The translations under genes were made by a program, and so were the position numbers. A DNA stretch of 31,037 bases from a virus. How positions within the stretch are numbered: position 1 is the stretch's first letter; each line of letters opens with the position of its first letter. This document shows positions 14,984-21,362 of this stretch, one piece after another. The notes below the pieces were generated by a model, which worked only from the letters and a program-made list of their open reading frames with translations, had not been told where the DNA came from and made no database searches. The stretch is taken from positions 1 to 31,037 of IMG/VR virus record IMGVR_UViG_3300023251_000011; one strand, written 5' to 3'.

Positions 14984-15001
14984 AAACGATAACTTTAGAT
15001 C

Positions 15002-15301
15002 ATGGATAAAAATAAAAACCCTTCTTTCTTACGTTGGACGCTCAAAAGCAAAACAAAGCGCGCGGGCCTTGCTTTTTTACTCCTGTTTTCTTTGCTCGGG
15101 CGTCTGTTTATGTACTCGGATCTTTTAAGCATACCGTGTGACGGTCAATTTCTTTGCGGGTTCTGGCGACATCTTGACGAGTTGCCTTTTTTCCTAATAC
15201 TATCCTATGAGTTGGCGACAACGGTGCCCTTTGCCCTTGTTTTGCTCTCGTTTTGGGGCTTGTACAAGTCTAACGTCTTATTTAAGAAGCCTAAGCCATG
15301 A
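15002..15301 (+). CDS. two-span membrane protein (99 aa)
   Basis: Two strong hydrophobic segments lie at about 21-37 (AGLAFLLLFSLLGRLFMY) and 61-86 (LPFFLILSYELATTVPFALV). A basic N-terminus (KNKNPSFLRWTLKSKTKR) suggests the N-end faces the cytoplasm. Two cysteines (IPCDGQFLCG) lie in the connecting segment and could form a periplasmic disulfide. No family recognised. It is coupled to the following membrane gene by ATGA (15298-15301), so the two probably act together. Being flanked by a terminator and an antisense gene, it looks like accessory cargo rather than virion structure. Confidence 0.7.
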   Translation: MDKNKNPSFLRWTLKSKTKRAGLAFLLLFSLLGRLFMYSDLLSIPCDGQFLCGFWRHLDELPFFLILSYELATTVPFALVLLSFWGLYKSNVLFKKPKP

Positions 15302-15804
15302 GAGGCGCGGGCGAGTTTATCACTAGAGCTTTAGAGGCCAACTTTGACGATCCTAGATTTATTTTTGCGGCCGTTTGTTTGGCTCTTGCCGGTGTTTTCA
15401 ACGCATGGCTCGACCGTCTCGACAATGTCGGGGCCTTTTCGACCTCAATTTTTAAAGGTTGGCGGCGTGACTTCTGGCTTAAACCAGAATCGGCAAATAG
15501 AAAATATAAAACGTACCCAACGGGCAAGCTTATAGTTTCGCATTACGACAAACAAAACCGCCCCATTTACAAGCCCGCTTTCACCTTCTTAGGGCTGAGG
15601 TCTGACAAGTCGCTCGTTTTCCTTTCGGACGGTTGGCACCTTGTACAGTTTGGGCAATGGTCATTTGTGTGCTTTGCGGTTGTTTTTGCCTCTGGTCTAA
15701 CCATGGGCAATTTGTGGTTTTGGGTTCTATGGACTTGTATGCGCGGGGTTTTGACGGGAACTTTTGCCGCCTTTTATGGCTCAGTATTTCGAGCCCGAGG
15801 CTGA
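15298..15804 (+). CDS. multi-span membrane protein (168 aa)
   Basis: Hydrophobic segments lie at about 20-37 (PRFIFAAVCLALAGVFNAWL) and, as one long stretch or a hairpin, 121-162 (WSFVCFAVVFASGLTMGNLW onward). The middle is soluble and aromatic/basic. The combination FKGWRRDFWLKPESANRKYK and LSDGWHLVQFG recalls small Bacteroidetes membrane proteins of unknown function that carry W..F/N..K and F.TDGWH motifs. That resemblance is from memory and should be checked. It is coupled to the preceding gene and its 3' end overlaps the convergent HTH gene by 24 bases. Confidence 0.7.
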   Translation: MRGAGEFITRALEANFDDPRFIFAAVCLALAGVFNAWLDRLDNVGAFSTSIFKGWRRDFWLKPESANRKYKTYPTGKLIVSHYDKQNRPIYKPAFTFLGLRSDKSLVFLSDGWHLVQFGQWSFVCFAVVFASGLTMGNLWFWVLWTCMRGVLTGTFAAFYGSVFRARG

Positions 15805-15969
15805 GCGCGAATTCAACGCCTTTTCAAAGTCGCCCCAAATAGTGCGTTCGCTCAAAAAAAGCTCGTCAGCTAGTTGACCGACCGCCCGCGATATTGAAAC
15901 GGGCCGCTTGTTAACCTCTCTCAAAACATGTTCGGCCCTTTTATCGAGCTTGCCCTCTTTTCGTCTCAT
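15781..15969 (-). CDS. small HTH DNA-binding protein on the opposite strand (62 aa)
   Basis: This is the only minus-strand gene in the morphogenesis region. Residues about 23-52 (RPVSISRAVGQLADELFLSE followed by RTIWGDFEKAL) form a good helix-turn-helix: a helix with A-x-x-L-A, a turn, then LSERTIWGDF as recognition helix. It resembles short HTH proteins found in Bacteroidetes prophages, and the DeoR/sigma-region-4 style. The N-terminus is strongly basic. It is transcribed divergently from the protease gene across a 70-base gap containing an inverted repeat, which could be its operator. Likely a regulator of late or accessory genes; target inferred. Confidence 0.68.
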   Translation of the reverse strand: MRRKEGKLDKRAEHVLREVNKRPVSISRAVGQLADELFLSERTIWGDFEKALNSRSASGSKY

Positions 15970-15973
15970 TTAC

Positions 15974-16036
15974 TGCAAAGATTGATCTATCTATCAAAAT
16001 TAAGGTAAATCAATAGACAAACAAGCTTTCTTTGCA
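15974..16036. promoter_or_regulatory. inverted repeat in the divergent intergenic region
   Basis: TGCAAAGA (15974-15981) and its reverse complement TCTTTGCA (16029-16036) stand 4 and 3 bases from the two divergent ATGs. A second, inner pair ATTGAT (15981-15986) / ATCAAT (16009-16014) is also present. The TCTTTG words resemble the TTTG end of a Bacteroidetes -7 element. If used as such, both messages would be nearly leaderless. An operator for the HTH protein is the alternative. Confidence 0.45.
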
Positions 16037-16039
16037 TTT

Positions 16040-17194
16040 ATGGACTTGCAATATGTAGAAAATTTTACAGGTGGTACCGTTGTCATGCTAGTGTATGGTG
16101 AGATAGGAGGCGAGAAAGGCGTCAACGGTGCGCAATTTGCTCAAGTTATTCAATACTTGCAAGGCGATCCGGAGGTCTTAGATATAGAGGTGAGGGTAAA
16201 CTCTCACGGTGGCGGCGTTCTTGACGCCCTCAATATATTCAACGCGATTAGAGGCTCAAAAAAACCATGTAGAACGATAATTGACGGCATTGCCGCAAGT
16301 TCTGGCGGGTTGGTAGCTATGGCCGGACATACTCGAGCGATTAATGACTTTGGCCGCTTAATGGTACACGCTCCAAGCGTGCCAGACAAGGCAAAAGAGA
16401 CTTTAAACGAAAACACCGTTAAAATGCTCGATCAATTTCAAGATTTGATTGCCGACTTATTGACGGCCAACTCGAAACACGAAAAGAGCGAAGTCGTGAC
16501 CATGATAAACGGCGAAACATGGTTTAATGCAAATCAAGCCCTCGAGGCGGGTTTTGTTGACGAGGTTATCAATACAGGCCGACAATTTGACGAGGTTTTC
16601 AACGGCCTCGACTTCGAAACTAGCGAGCTTAGCCTCGTTGTAAATAATTTTAATAGGAACCCTAAAAACATCATAAAGATGAAACTAGTAAAAAATACGC
16701 TCGGGCTTGACGAGAACGTCAGCGAGCAAGTGGTAAATGAAACAATCGCAACGATTGTAAACGAGAAAGCCACGGCCGACAAGGCCCTCGAGACTGAGCA
16801 AAAATTGCACGGCGAAACGAAAACGGCACTAAAGACGGCAACGGATAAAGTGACTGAGATTAACAACTCGGCGGCGGTTTCTTTTGTTGAGAACGCTATA
16901 AAAGAGGGCAAATTTGCACCAGAGGCAAAAGAAGCGCTTATCTCTCAAGCTAAAAACGACCTAAAAGGGTTTAAAACTCTTTGTGAGTCTATGGCGACAC
17001 CCGCGAAAAAAATCACGGATAAAATAGACACTAAAGGAGACGCTAAGGCGGGCGAAGTTGTCAACGGAAAGCTTGACGGTAAAACTTTTAGAGAGCTTGA
17101 AAAGTCAAGTCCTCAAGTTATCGTTGACCTTTTGGCTAACGATCCAGAAAAGCACGCGGCTCTATTCGCTGCTCAGTACCCAAACGCGAAATAA
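16040..17194 (+). CDS. ClpP-like head maturation protease with C-terminal scaffold
   Basis: Residues 1-180 are a ClpP/S14-like prohead protease: VRVNSHGGGVLDALNIFNAI (51-70), nucleophile S87 in GIAASSGG (83-90), H110 in RLMVHAPS and D174 in AGFVDEV. Residues about 210-384 are a charged, helical, coiled-coil-like tail (KATADKALETEQKLHGETK) typical of scaffolding. An internal Met214 in an A-rich context (CATAAAGATGAAA, ATG 16679) could start a separate scaffold of about 171 residues, as Mu does with its I/Z pair. The capsid gene follows directly. Protease call firm; internal start inferred. Confidence 0.9.
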   Translation: MDLQYVENFTGGTVVMLVYGEIGGEKGVNGAQFAQVIQYLQGDPEVLDIEVRVNSHGGGVLDALNIFNAIRGSKKPCRTIIDGIAASSGGLVAMAGHTRAINDFGRLMVHAPSVPDKAKETLNENTVKMLDQFQDLIADLLTANSKHEKSEVVTMINGETWFNANQALEAGFVDEVINTGRQFDEVFNGLDFETSELSLVVNNFNRNPKNIIKMKLVKNTLGLDENVSEQVVNETIATIVNEKATADKALETEQKLHGETKTALKTATDKVTEINNSAAVSFVENAIKEGKFAPEAKEALISQAKNDLKGFKTLCESMATPAKKITDKIDTKGDAKAGEVVNGKLDGKTFRELEKSSPQVIVDLLANDPEKHAALFAAQYPNAK

Positions 17195-17231
17195 GGGCGC
17201 GAAAATTATTAAAAGAAAAAAAGACAAGAAA

Positions 17232-18326
17232 ATGAAAACTATTATTTCACTTATGAGCGCCTTTTTAATCGGTTGCGTTATTGCAATCGTTTCGAGCGTG
17301 TTCGGGTTAGTTGTTAACCCTCTAATCGGCGGCCTTGCGACTACGGGCGCCTTAACTATGTCGGGCGTTGTTTCGTTCGTTTCTGGCGCCTCTCAAGCCG
17401 GTATTCTTTGCGCGTTGCAAAAACAAGTCTGGGTTGCGGATATTATGGACAACCTATTTTTAGGTCAAGAGTTTATCGGTCGCTCAATTGACGATGGAAG
17501 TTTTATAAACAACTCTATTGTACATATTCCACAGGCGGGAAACGCTCCAAGTATTACAAAAAATAGGTCTTCTTTTCCGGCGACTATTGCAGAACGTACG
17601 GACGCAGAATTGACTTATTCGGTTGCTAATTTCACAACGGATCCAATAAGAGTTAGAAACTTTGACGAGGTTCAAGTGAGTTACGCTAAGAGGCAATCCG
17701 TTTTAGGTGAACACTCAGCGGCATTGTCTGAGAGAATGGGCGATGAGGTTGCTCATATATGGGCGCCAACGGCTGACGCCGCTCTCGTATTGAGAACAAC
17801 AGGAGCAGCAACGGCCGACCTTGCACACGGCACGGCAACGGGTACAAGGTTGAGACTTACAAAGAATGATGTCGCGAAAATGGCTAAGAAATTAGACAAA
17901 GACAGGATGCCGAAACAAGGCAGAACATTGCTACTTAGCCCAGAAATGTACTACGAACTTTTTGAGGTCGAACAGTTAATTCTGGCCGATGTTATGGGCC
18001 GCGTAACTTTACCAGAGGGCGCGATAAATAGACTATTCGGTTTTGATATTATGGTGAGAGATACTATTGTCACTTATAACAACGTAGCAGCCGGAGCAAA
18101 GAAAGCAGTCGGAGCAGCAGCAGCGGCAACGGATTGTCTGGGGGCCTTAGCATGGTCTAGTTTTGCAGTTCGTCACGCTTTAGGCTCTATAGGAGTTTAT
18201 TTAAATGAGGGGCAAGCTGAGCACTACGGCGACATCATGAGCGCTGAGGTTAATCTAGGCGCATCTATATCGAGAACAGACTCAAAAGGTATTGTTTCGA
18301 TCGCTCAAGGTTACGTTGCACCATAA
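17232..18326 (+). CDS. major capsid protein with hydrophobic N-terminal segment
   Basis: This 364-residue shell protein starts at ATG 17232 after an A-rich leader. Upstream in-frame starts would overlap the protease gene in a poor reading frame. Residues 68-364 look like an HK97/P22-type coat: ADIMDNLFLGQEFIGRSIDD, HIPQAGNAPSITKNRS, the RVRNFDEVQVSY segment, LLLSPEMYYEL and a C-terminal VNLGASISRTDSKG region. Residues 1-62 are unusual: MKTIISLMSAFLIGCVIAIV followed by further Gly/Ala/Val-rich sequence resembling a signal or membrane segment. It may be a cleaved delta-like region for the upstream protease. Position between protease/scaffold and terminator supports the capsid call. Confidence 0.85.
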   Translation: MKTIISLMSAFLIGCVIAIVSSVFGLVVNPLIGGLATTGALTMSGVVSFVSGASQAGILCALQKQVWVADIMDNLFLGQEFIGRSIDDGSFINNSIVHIPQAGNAPSITKNRSSFPATIAERTDAELTYSVANFTTDPIRVRNFDEVQVSYAKRQSVLGEHSAALSERMGDEVAHIWAPTADAALVLRTTGAATADLAHGTATGTRLRLTKNDVAKMAKKLDKDRMPKQGRTLLLSPEMYYELFEVEQLILADVMGRVTLPEGAINRLFGFDIMVRDTIVTYNNVAAGAKKAVGAAAAATDCLGALAWSSFAVRHALGSIGVYLNEGQAEHYGDIMSAEVNLGASISRTDSKGIVSIAQGYVAP

Positions 18327-18353
18327 GCAACAAATTGAAAAAAAAGAATCGAG

Positions 18354-18385
18354 GGGCGCGGTCGATAGCCGCGCCCTTTATTTTT
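18354..18385 (+). terminator. rho-independent terminator after the capsid gene
   Basis: GGGCGCGG (18354-18361) and CCGCGCCC (18369-18376) form an 8-bp GC stem with a 7-base loop, preceded by an A-run and followed by TTTATTTTT. It would attenuate reading from the highly expressed capsid gene into the tail genes. Confidence 0.88.
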
Positions 18386-18402
18386 AACCATAATTTGAGA
18401 GA

Positions 18403-19119
18403 ATGAAAAAACAAGAACTTTTAAAGATAGCTAAGGAATTCGTGAAAGGCGAAAGCCTAAAGAATAAACAAGGGTGTTATTTGACACTTGACGGGTCTGT
18501 CTTTTACCGAAACTATGCCGGTTTACAGTATGCCAGAGCTCACGCGGGTAATACTACTGAGGTTTATGAATTTGACGAAAACGCCGAGCTTGTCGTTTAC
18601 AAAAGTGAAGACGTTGAGCGAATTGAGCTACTTAGGCGAATAGCTGACGACAACGAAAATAAGTACCAAAAACCTCAGCTTGAAAACTTGACAAACGAAG
18701 GTTTGAGAAAATTAGCCTCAGACATATTGACCGAAGGCTCAACAGGAGCAACAGGAGCAACAGAAGGTGACGAAGACAACGAGAACGACATAAATCTTGA
18801 TAAAATGAGCCGTGACGAGCTTGTCGGTTTGTTAATGGAGTTGGATCCTACTCACGAAGTACAAAAGGAAAATAAAGCGCAATTAAAAGACATAATTGTT
18901 AACGCTAACACTCTAGCCTTATCGTCAGACTCGAAATTAATCTCTATGGTGAGGGCTTTTAACCCCGACATGATTGCTAAGGAAATGCCAGAAGGTGAGG
19001 TTTTAAGAATATTAAACAGTAACGAGCTCAAGGCCGTTGTGCTTAATTTGCGCGATGAGGTTGAGCTTGATCAAGAAATAAGCGACAAGCTTTTCGCACT
19101 AGGCGAGGAGATTAATTAA
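18403..19119 (+). CDS. hypothetical head-tail region protein with HeH/LEM-like domain
   Basis: The first 70 residues (for example QGCYLTLDGSVFYRNYAGLQ followed by YARAHAG) resemble a short module seen after capsid genes in Bacteroidetes phages, with a DG.vF...A..HA pattern. A flexible linker GSTGATGATEGDED (112-125) is encoded by tandem ACAGGAGCA units. Residues 133-168 (LDKMSRDELVGLLMELDPTH...NKAQLKDIIV) fit a HeH/LEM/SAP-like helix-extended-helix fold. Acidic overall. It may be a head decoration or connector protein; function unknown. Confidence 0.65.
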   Translation: MKKQELLKIAKEFVKGESLKNKQGCYLTLDGSVFYRNYAGLQYARAHAGNTTEVYEFDENAELVVYKSEDVERIELLRRIADDNENKYQKPQLENLTNEGLRKLASDILTEGSTGATGATEGDEDNENDINLDKMSRDELVGLLMELDPTHEVQKENKAQLKDIIVNANTLALSSDSKLISMVRAFNPDMIAKEMPEGEVLRILNSNELKAVVLNLRDEVELDQEISDKLFALGEEIN

Positions 19120-19140
19120 GGACTTTTAAAATTCAGTTAA

Positions 19141-20316
19141 ATGAATGATGTAATTTTTACAAGAGGAAACGGGGCACTAGGCCGACCGTTGGCAACTCGT
19201 GACCATGTCAGCGCGATTTGTATGCCTGTCCCAGACGCTAATTTACCGGCGGGAATCACTACGACTGACAGAATAAAATTAATTTATTCAGTCGCGGACG
19301 CTGAGGCTTTGGGTATTTTATTGAGTGCTACCAATTTAACACATGCGCACTATCAAATAAGCGAGGTTTTTAGGCTTAACCCAAAGGCCGAGTTGTACGT
19401 TTATCTTTATGACTCAACGGCCTCAACGGCGGCGGTTTATTTGCAGCCTGTTATCGAGTTTCCAGAAAACGGCGAAATTAGAAATGTCGCTATATTTAAA
19501 GATGATGCAATCGCGAGCGCTGACGTTTTAGACGTTCAAAGCGTAGTAACGGCAATGCGAGCAGTACACCGACCTTTCTCGGCAATTGTAGGCTTTTCAG
19601 CTTATGGAGCTTCTAACGATTGGAGCACCGCGCTAGATTTGAGATCTTTAAACGCTGACGCGGTCGGGGTTGTTATTGGTGGCGATGGTTCGGGCTTAGG
19701 CTTTAACTTAGCGACAACAGACAACAATATACCGGCAATAGGCGCGGTTTTGGGGGCAACCTCTAAGGCGGGCGTGCATGAGTCTATTGCTTACGTTGCA
19801 AAGTTCAACTTTAGCAATGGGCTCGAGCTTGAAAAAACAGTTATCGGAGACAAGAGCAACCTCGTCAACGATCAAACTGAGGTTTTATTGACGGCTTTAA
19901 CTGCTAAAGGTTACATTTTCTTTAGGAAGCACATGGGAATAACAGGATCGTACATAAACGACTCATCTAACGCGGTCGCTATTACTTCGGACTATGCTTA
20001 TGGCGAGAACACCAGAACGATAGATAAGGCAATTAGAGGGGTTAGAACCTTTCTACTACCTCAGCTTGCAAGTCCGGTCTATTTGAACAATGACGGCACT
20101 ATGAGAGAGGACACCGTTGCAAATTTCAGAGCTTTAGCACTTAGATCGCTTGATCAAATGCAACAAGCGGGCGAAATTTCAGCGAGAGAGGTCACAATCG
20201 ACCCGACTCAACCGGTATTAAGTACGAGCAAACTAGTTATAGGTGTAAAAATTGTGCCCGTAGGAGTTGCCAGAAATATAGAAGTTAATATTGCTTTCGC
20301 TTTGAAAGTTAGCTAA
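19141..20316 (+). CDS. contractile tail sheath protein (DUF2586-like)
   Basis: This 391-residue protein matches the DUF2586 family that fills the sheath position in Bacteroidetes Mu-like phages. It has an N-terminal MNDVIFTRGNGALGRPLATR, a central domain with KAELYVYLYDS and AVHRPFSAIVGFSAYG, and a C-terminal part with YGENTRTIDKAIRGVRTFLL, an R-T-I-D-K-A-x-R sheath-like segment. The adjacent tail tube gene, tape measure and gpD/J-type baseplate genes confirm a contractile tail. Assignment from family pattern and synteny. Confidence 0.85.
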   Translation: MNDVIFTRGNGALGRPLATRDHVSAICMPVPDANLPAGITTTDRIKLIYSVADAEALGILLSATNLTHAHYQISEVFRLNPKAELYVYLYDSTASTAAVYLQPVIEFPENGEIRNVAIFKDDAIASADVLDVQSVVTAMRAVHRPFSAIVGFSAYGASNDWSTALDLRSLNADAVGVVIGGDGSGLGFNLATTDNNIPAIGAVLGATSKAGVHESIAYVAKFNFSNGLELEKTVIGDKSNLVNDQTEVLLTALTAKGYIFFRKHMGITGSYINDSSNAVAITSDYAYGENTRTIDKAIRGVRTFLLPQLASPVYLNNDGTMREDTVANFRALALRSLDQMQQAGEISAREVTIDPTQPVLSTSKLVIGVKIVPVGVARNIEVNIAFALKVS

Positions 20317-20335
20317 ACCCTTTAAAACTGCAAAA

Positions 20336-20761
20336 ATGCCAGTAAACAATACACCTTTAATAAATGGGCGCGCGTATGACTTCGCTCAAATTGTCGTTAA
20401 TGTTCTTGGAGTGCCTTTGATGGGTATTTCGAGCGTAACATATAGCGAAGAGCAAGAGAAAACAAACAACTACGGGGCCGGCAAGTATGCCGTTTCGCGT
20501 GGTCATGGAGCGGTCGAGGCGAGCGCGTCTTTTGACATTCACATGAATGACATAGAAGCGCTAAGAGACGCGGCACCCCTTGGGCGTCTGTTGGATATAC
20601 CGCCCTTTGATATTCCTATCACTTTTTTAAACGCTAACAAGGTTGTGACTCACACTTTGAAAAATTGCGAGTTCACTAATGACGGGGTCGAAGCCTCACA
20701 GGGAGACACTCAAGTACAAAGGTCTTTTGATCTAGTTATCTCACATGTAGAGTATCGTTAA
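20336..20761 (+). CDS. tail tube protein
   Basis: A 141-residue beta-rich protein directly after the sheath, the usual place for the tube subunit. Features fitting tube proteins are the early INGRAYDFAQIVVNVLG strand pair, a loop with NNYGAGKYAVSRGHG, and a final strand FDLVISHVEYR. The sequence TFLNANKVVTHTLKNCEFTN is like the conserved core beta-hairpin. It is followed by a short gap holding a promoter-like element. Confidence 0.8.
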   Translation: MPVNNTPLINGRAYDFAQIVVNVLGVPLMGISSVTYSEEQEKTNNYGAGKYAVSRGHGAVEASASFDIHMNDIEALRDAAPLGRLLDIPPFDIPITFLNANKVVTHTLKNCEFTNDGVEASQGDTQVQRSFDLVISHVEYR

Positions 20762-20779
20762 AACTTGATTTTTTCGTCT

Positions 20780-20787
20780 TATATTTG
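20780..20787 (+). promoter_or_regulatory. TATATTTG, Bacteroidetes-type -7 element
   Basis: TATATTTG exactly matches the TAnnTTTG -7 consensus of Bacteroidetes primary sigma factors. It lies 28 bases before the chaperone ATG, which would give a short A-rich leader. The nearest TTG (20765-20767) is only 12 bases upstream, shorter than the usual -33 spacing, so the -33 element is weak or absent. It could drive the tail tape measure/baseplate operon. Confidence 0.45.
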
Positions 20788-20815
20788 CGAGAATAAACCC
20801 CGTAAATAAAAAGAC

Positions 20816-21157
20816 ATGTCAGACGACAAAAAAGAAAACGGCGCCGCAACTTCTAAAGAGGGCGCGGCGTCTTTGGTTCCTGTTGGTGCAAAATTTGAGA
20901 TCACTCTCGAGGACGGCGAAAAAATGTATTTAAGAGCTATTAATCGCCAACAGTTAGGTATTGTATTAAGCTTAATAATGCCGAGCTCTGGGCAACCCGA
21001 TTACATAAGAGCGGGCGAGGTTATTCTTGAAAATTGCGCCATAAAAGACGCGGGCGACTTTGCAGCAATAAAAGCTGACGAAATGCTTTTCGTTGGGGCT
21101 TGTTTTCAAGCGTTTCAATTGATAGAGTTAAAAACCGGAGTTATAAAAAAGCTCTAA
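20816..21157 (+). CDS. tail assembly chaperone, short form (gpG-like)
   Basis: A 113-residue acidic protein between tube and tape measure genes, the position of lambda G/GT-type chaperones that coat the tape measure during tail assembly. The N-terminus is low-complexity (KKENGAATSKEGAASLVPVG), then FEITLEDGEKMYLRAINRQQ and a helical core. The last sense codons are GTT ATA AAA AAG CTC TAA. The heptamer A AAA AAG there is in the correct phase for -1 slippage into the open frame downstream, which makes the longer form. Assignment rests on context plus the frameshift. Confidence 0.8.
   Translation: MSDDKKENGAATSKEGAASLVPVGAKFEITLEDGEKMYLRAINRQQLGIVLSLIMPSSGQPDYIRAGEVILENCAIKDAGDFAAIKADEMLFVGACFQAFQLIELKTGVIKKL
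21145..21151 (+). other. programmed -1 frameshift slippery site A AAA AAG
   Basis: The heptamer AAAAAAG is phased X XXY YYZ in the chaperone frame: ATA (21143), AAA (21146), AAG (21149), two codons before the stop at 21155-21157. Slippage puts the ribosome in the frame that is open to 21357. A small CGAC-TACTTG-GTCG hairpin (21165-21178) lies 13 bases downstream and might stimulate it, though the stem is weak. Confidence 0.85.
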
Positions 21158-21357
21158 GCCGCAACGACTACTTGGTCGAGACAATTAAAAACATGGCGGC
21201 CCATGAAACGGCCAAAATAGAGGCCCTCATTCGGTTTCATTTTAAAATTGATGCGACACTCTTAACAGACGATGAGCTCGGGGCGGCATGGGGCGATTTA
21301 AAATTTGCCCTTGAGTATAATAAACTAATGACGGGCAACACTAACCCTTTAATGTAA
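21151..21357 (+). CDS. tail assembly chaperone, T part of the frameshift product
   Basis: In the -1 frame, reading continues GCT CTA AGC CGC (ALSRNDYLVETIKNMAAHE) for 68 residues to TAA 21355-21357. The full product, 112 residues of the short form plus 68, would be about 180 residues. This parallels the lambda G/GT pair, in which the T extension recruits the tail tube protein. The frame extends upstream to 21100 only as a spurious overlap. An in-frame ATG at 21192 could allow independent initiation but is less attractive. Confidence 0.75.
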   Translation, partial: ALSRNDYLVETIKNMAAHETAKIEALIRFHFKIDATLLTDDELGAAWGDLKFALEYNKLMTGNTNPLM

Positions 21358-21362
21358 AAAAA

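Noticed and set aside
17058-17231. Longer capsid N-terminus from 17058
   Set aside because: It would overlap the 3' end of the protease/scaffold gene in another frame, and the extra 58 residues look like a shadow; ATG 17232 has the A-rich leader.
21100-21150. Independent start for the second chaperone frame at 21100
   Set aside because: The frame there overlaps the first chaperone gene; the -1 slippery site explains how this frame is entered.
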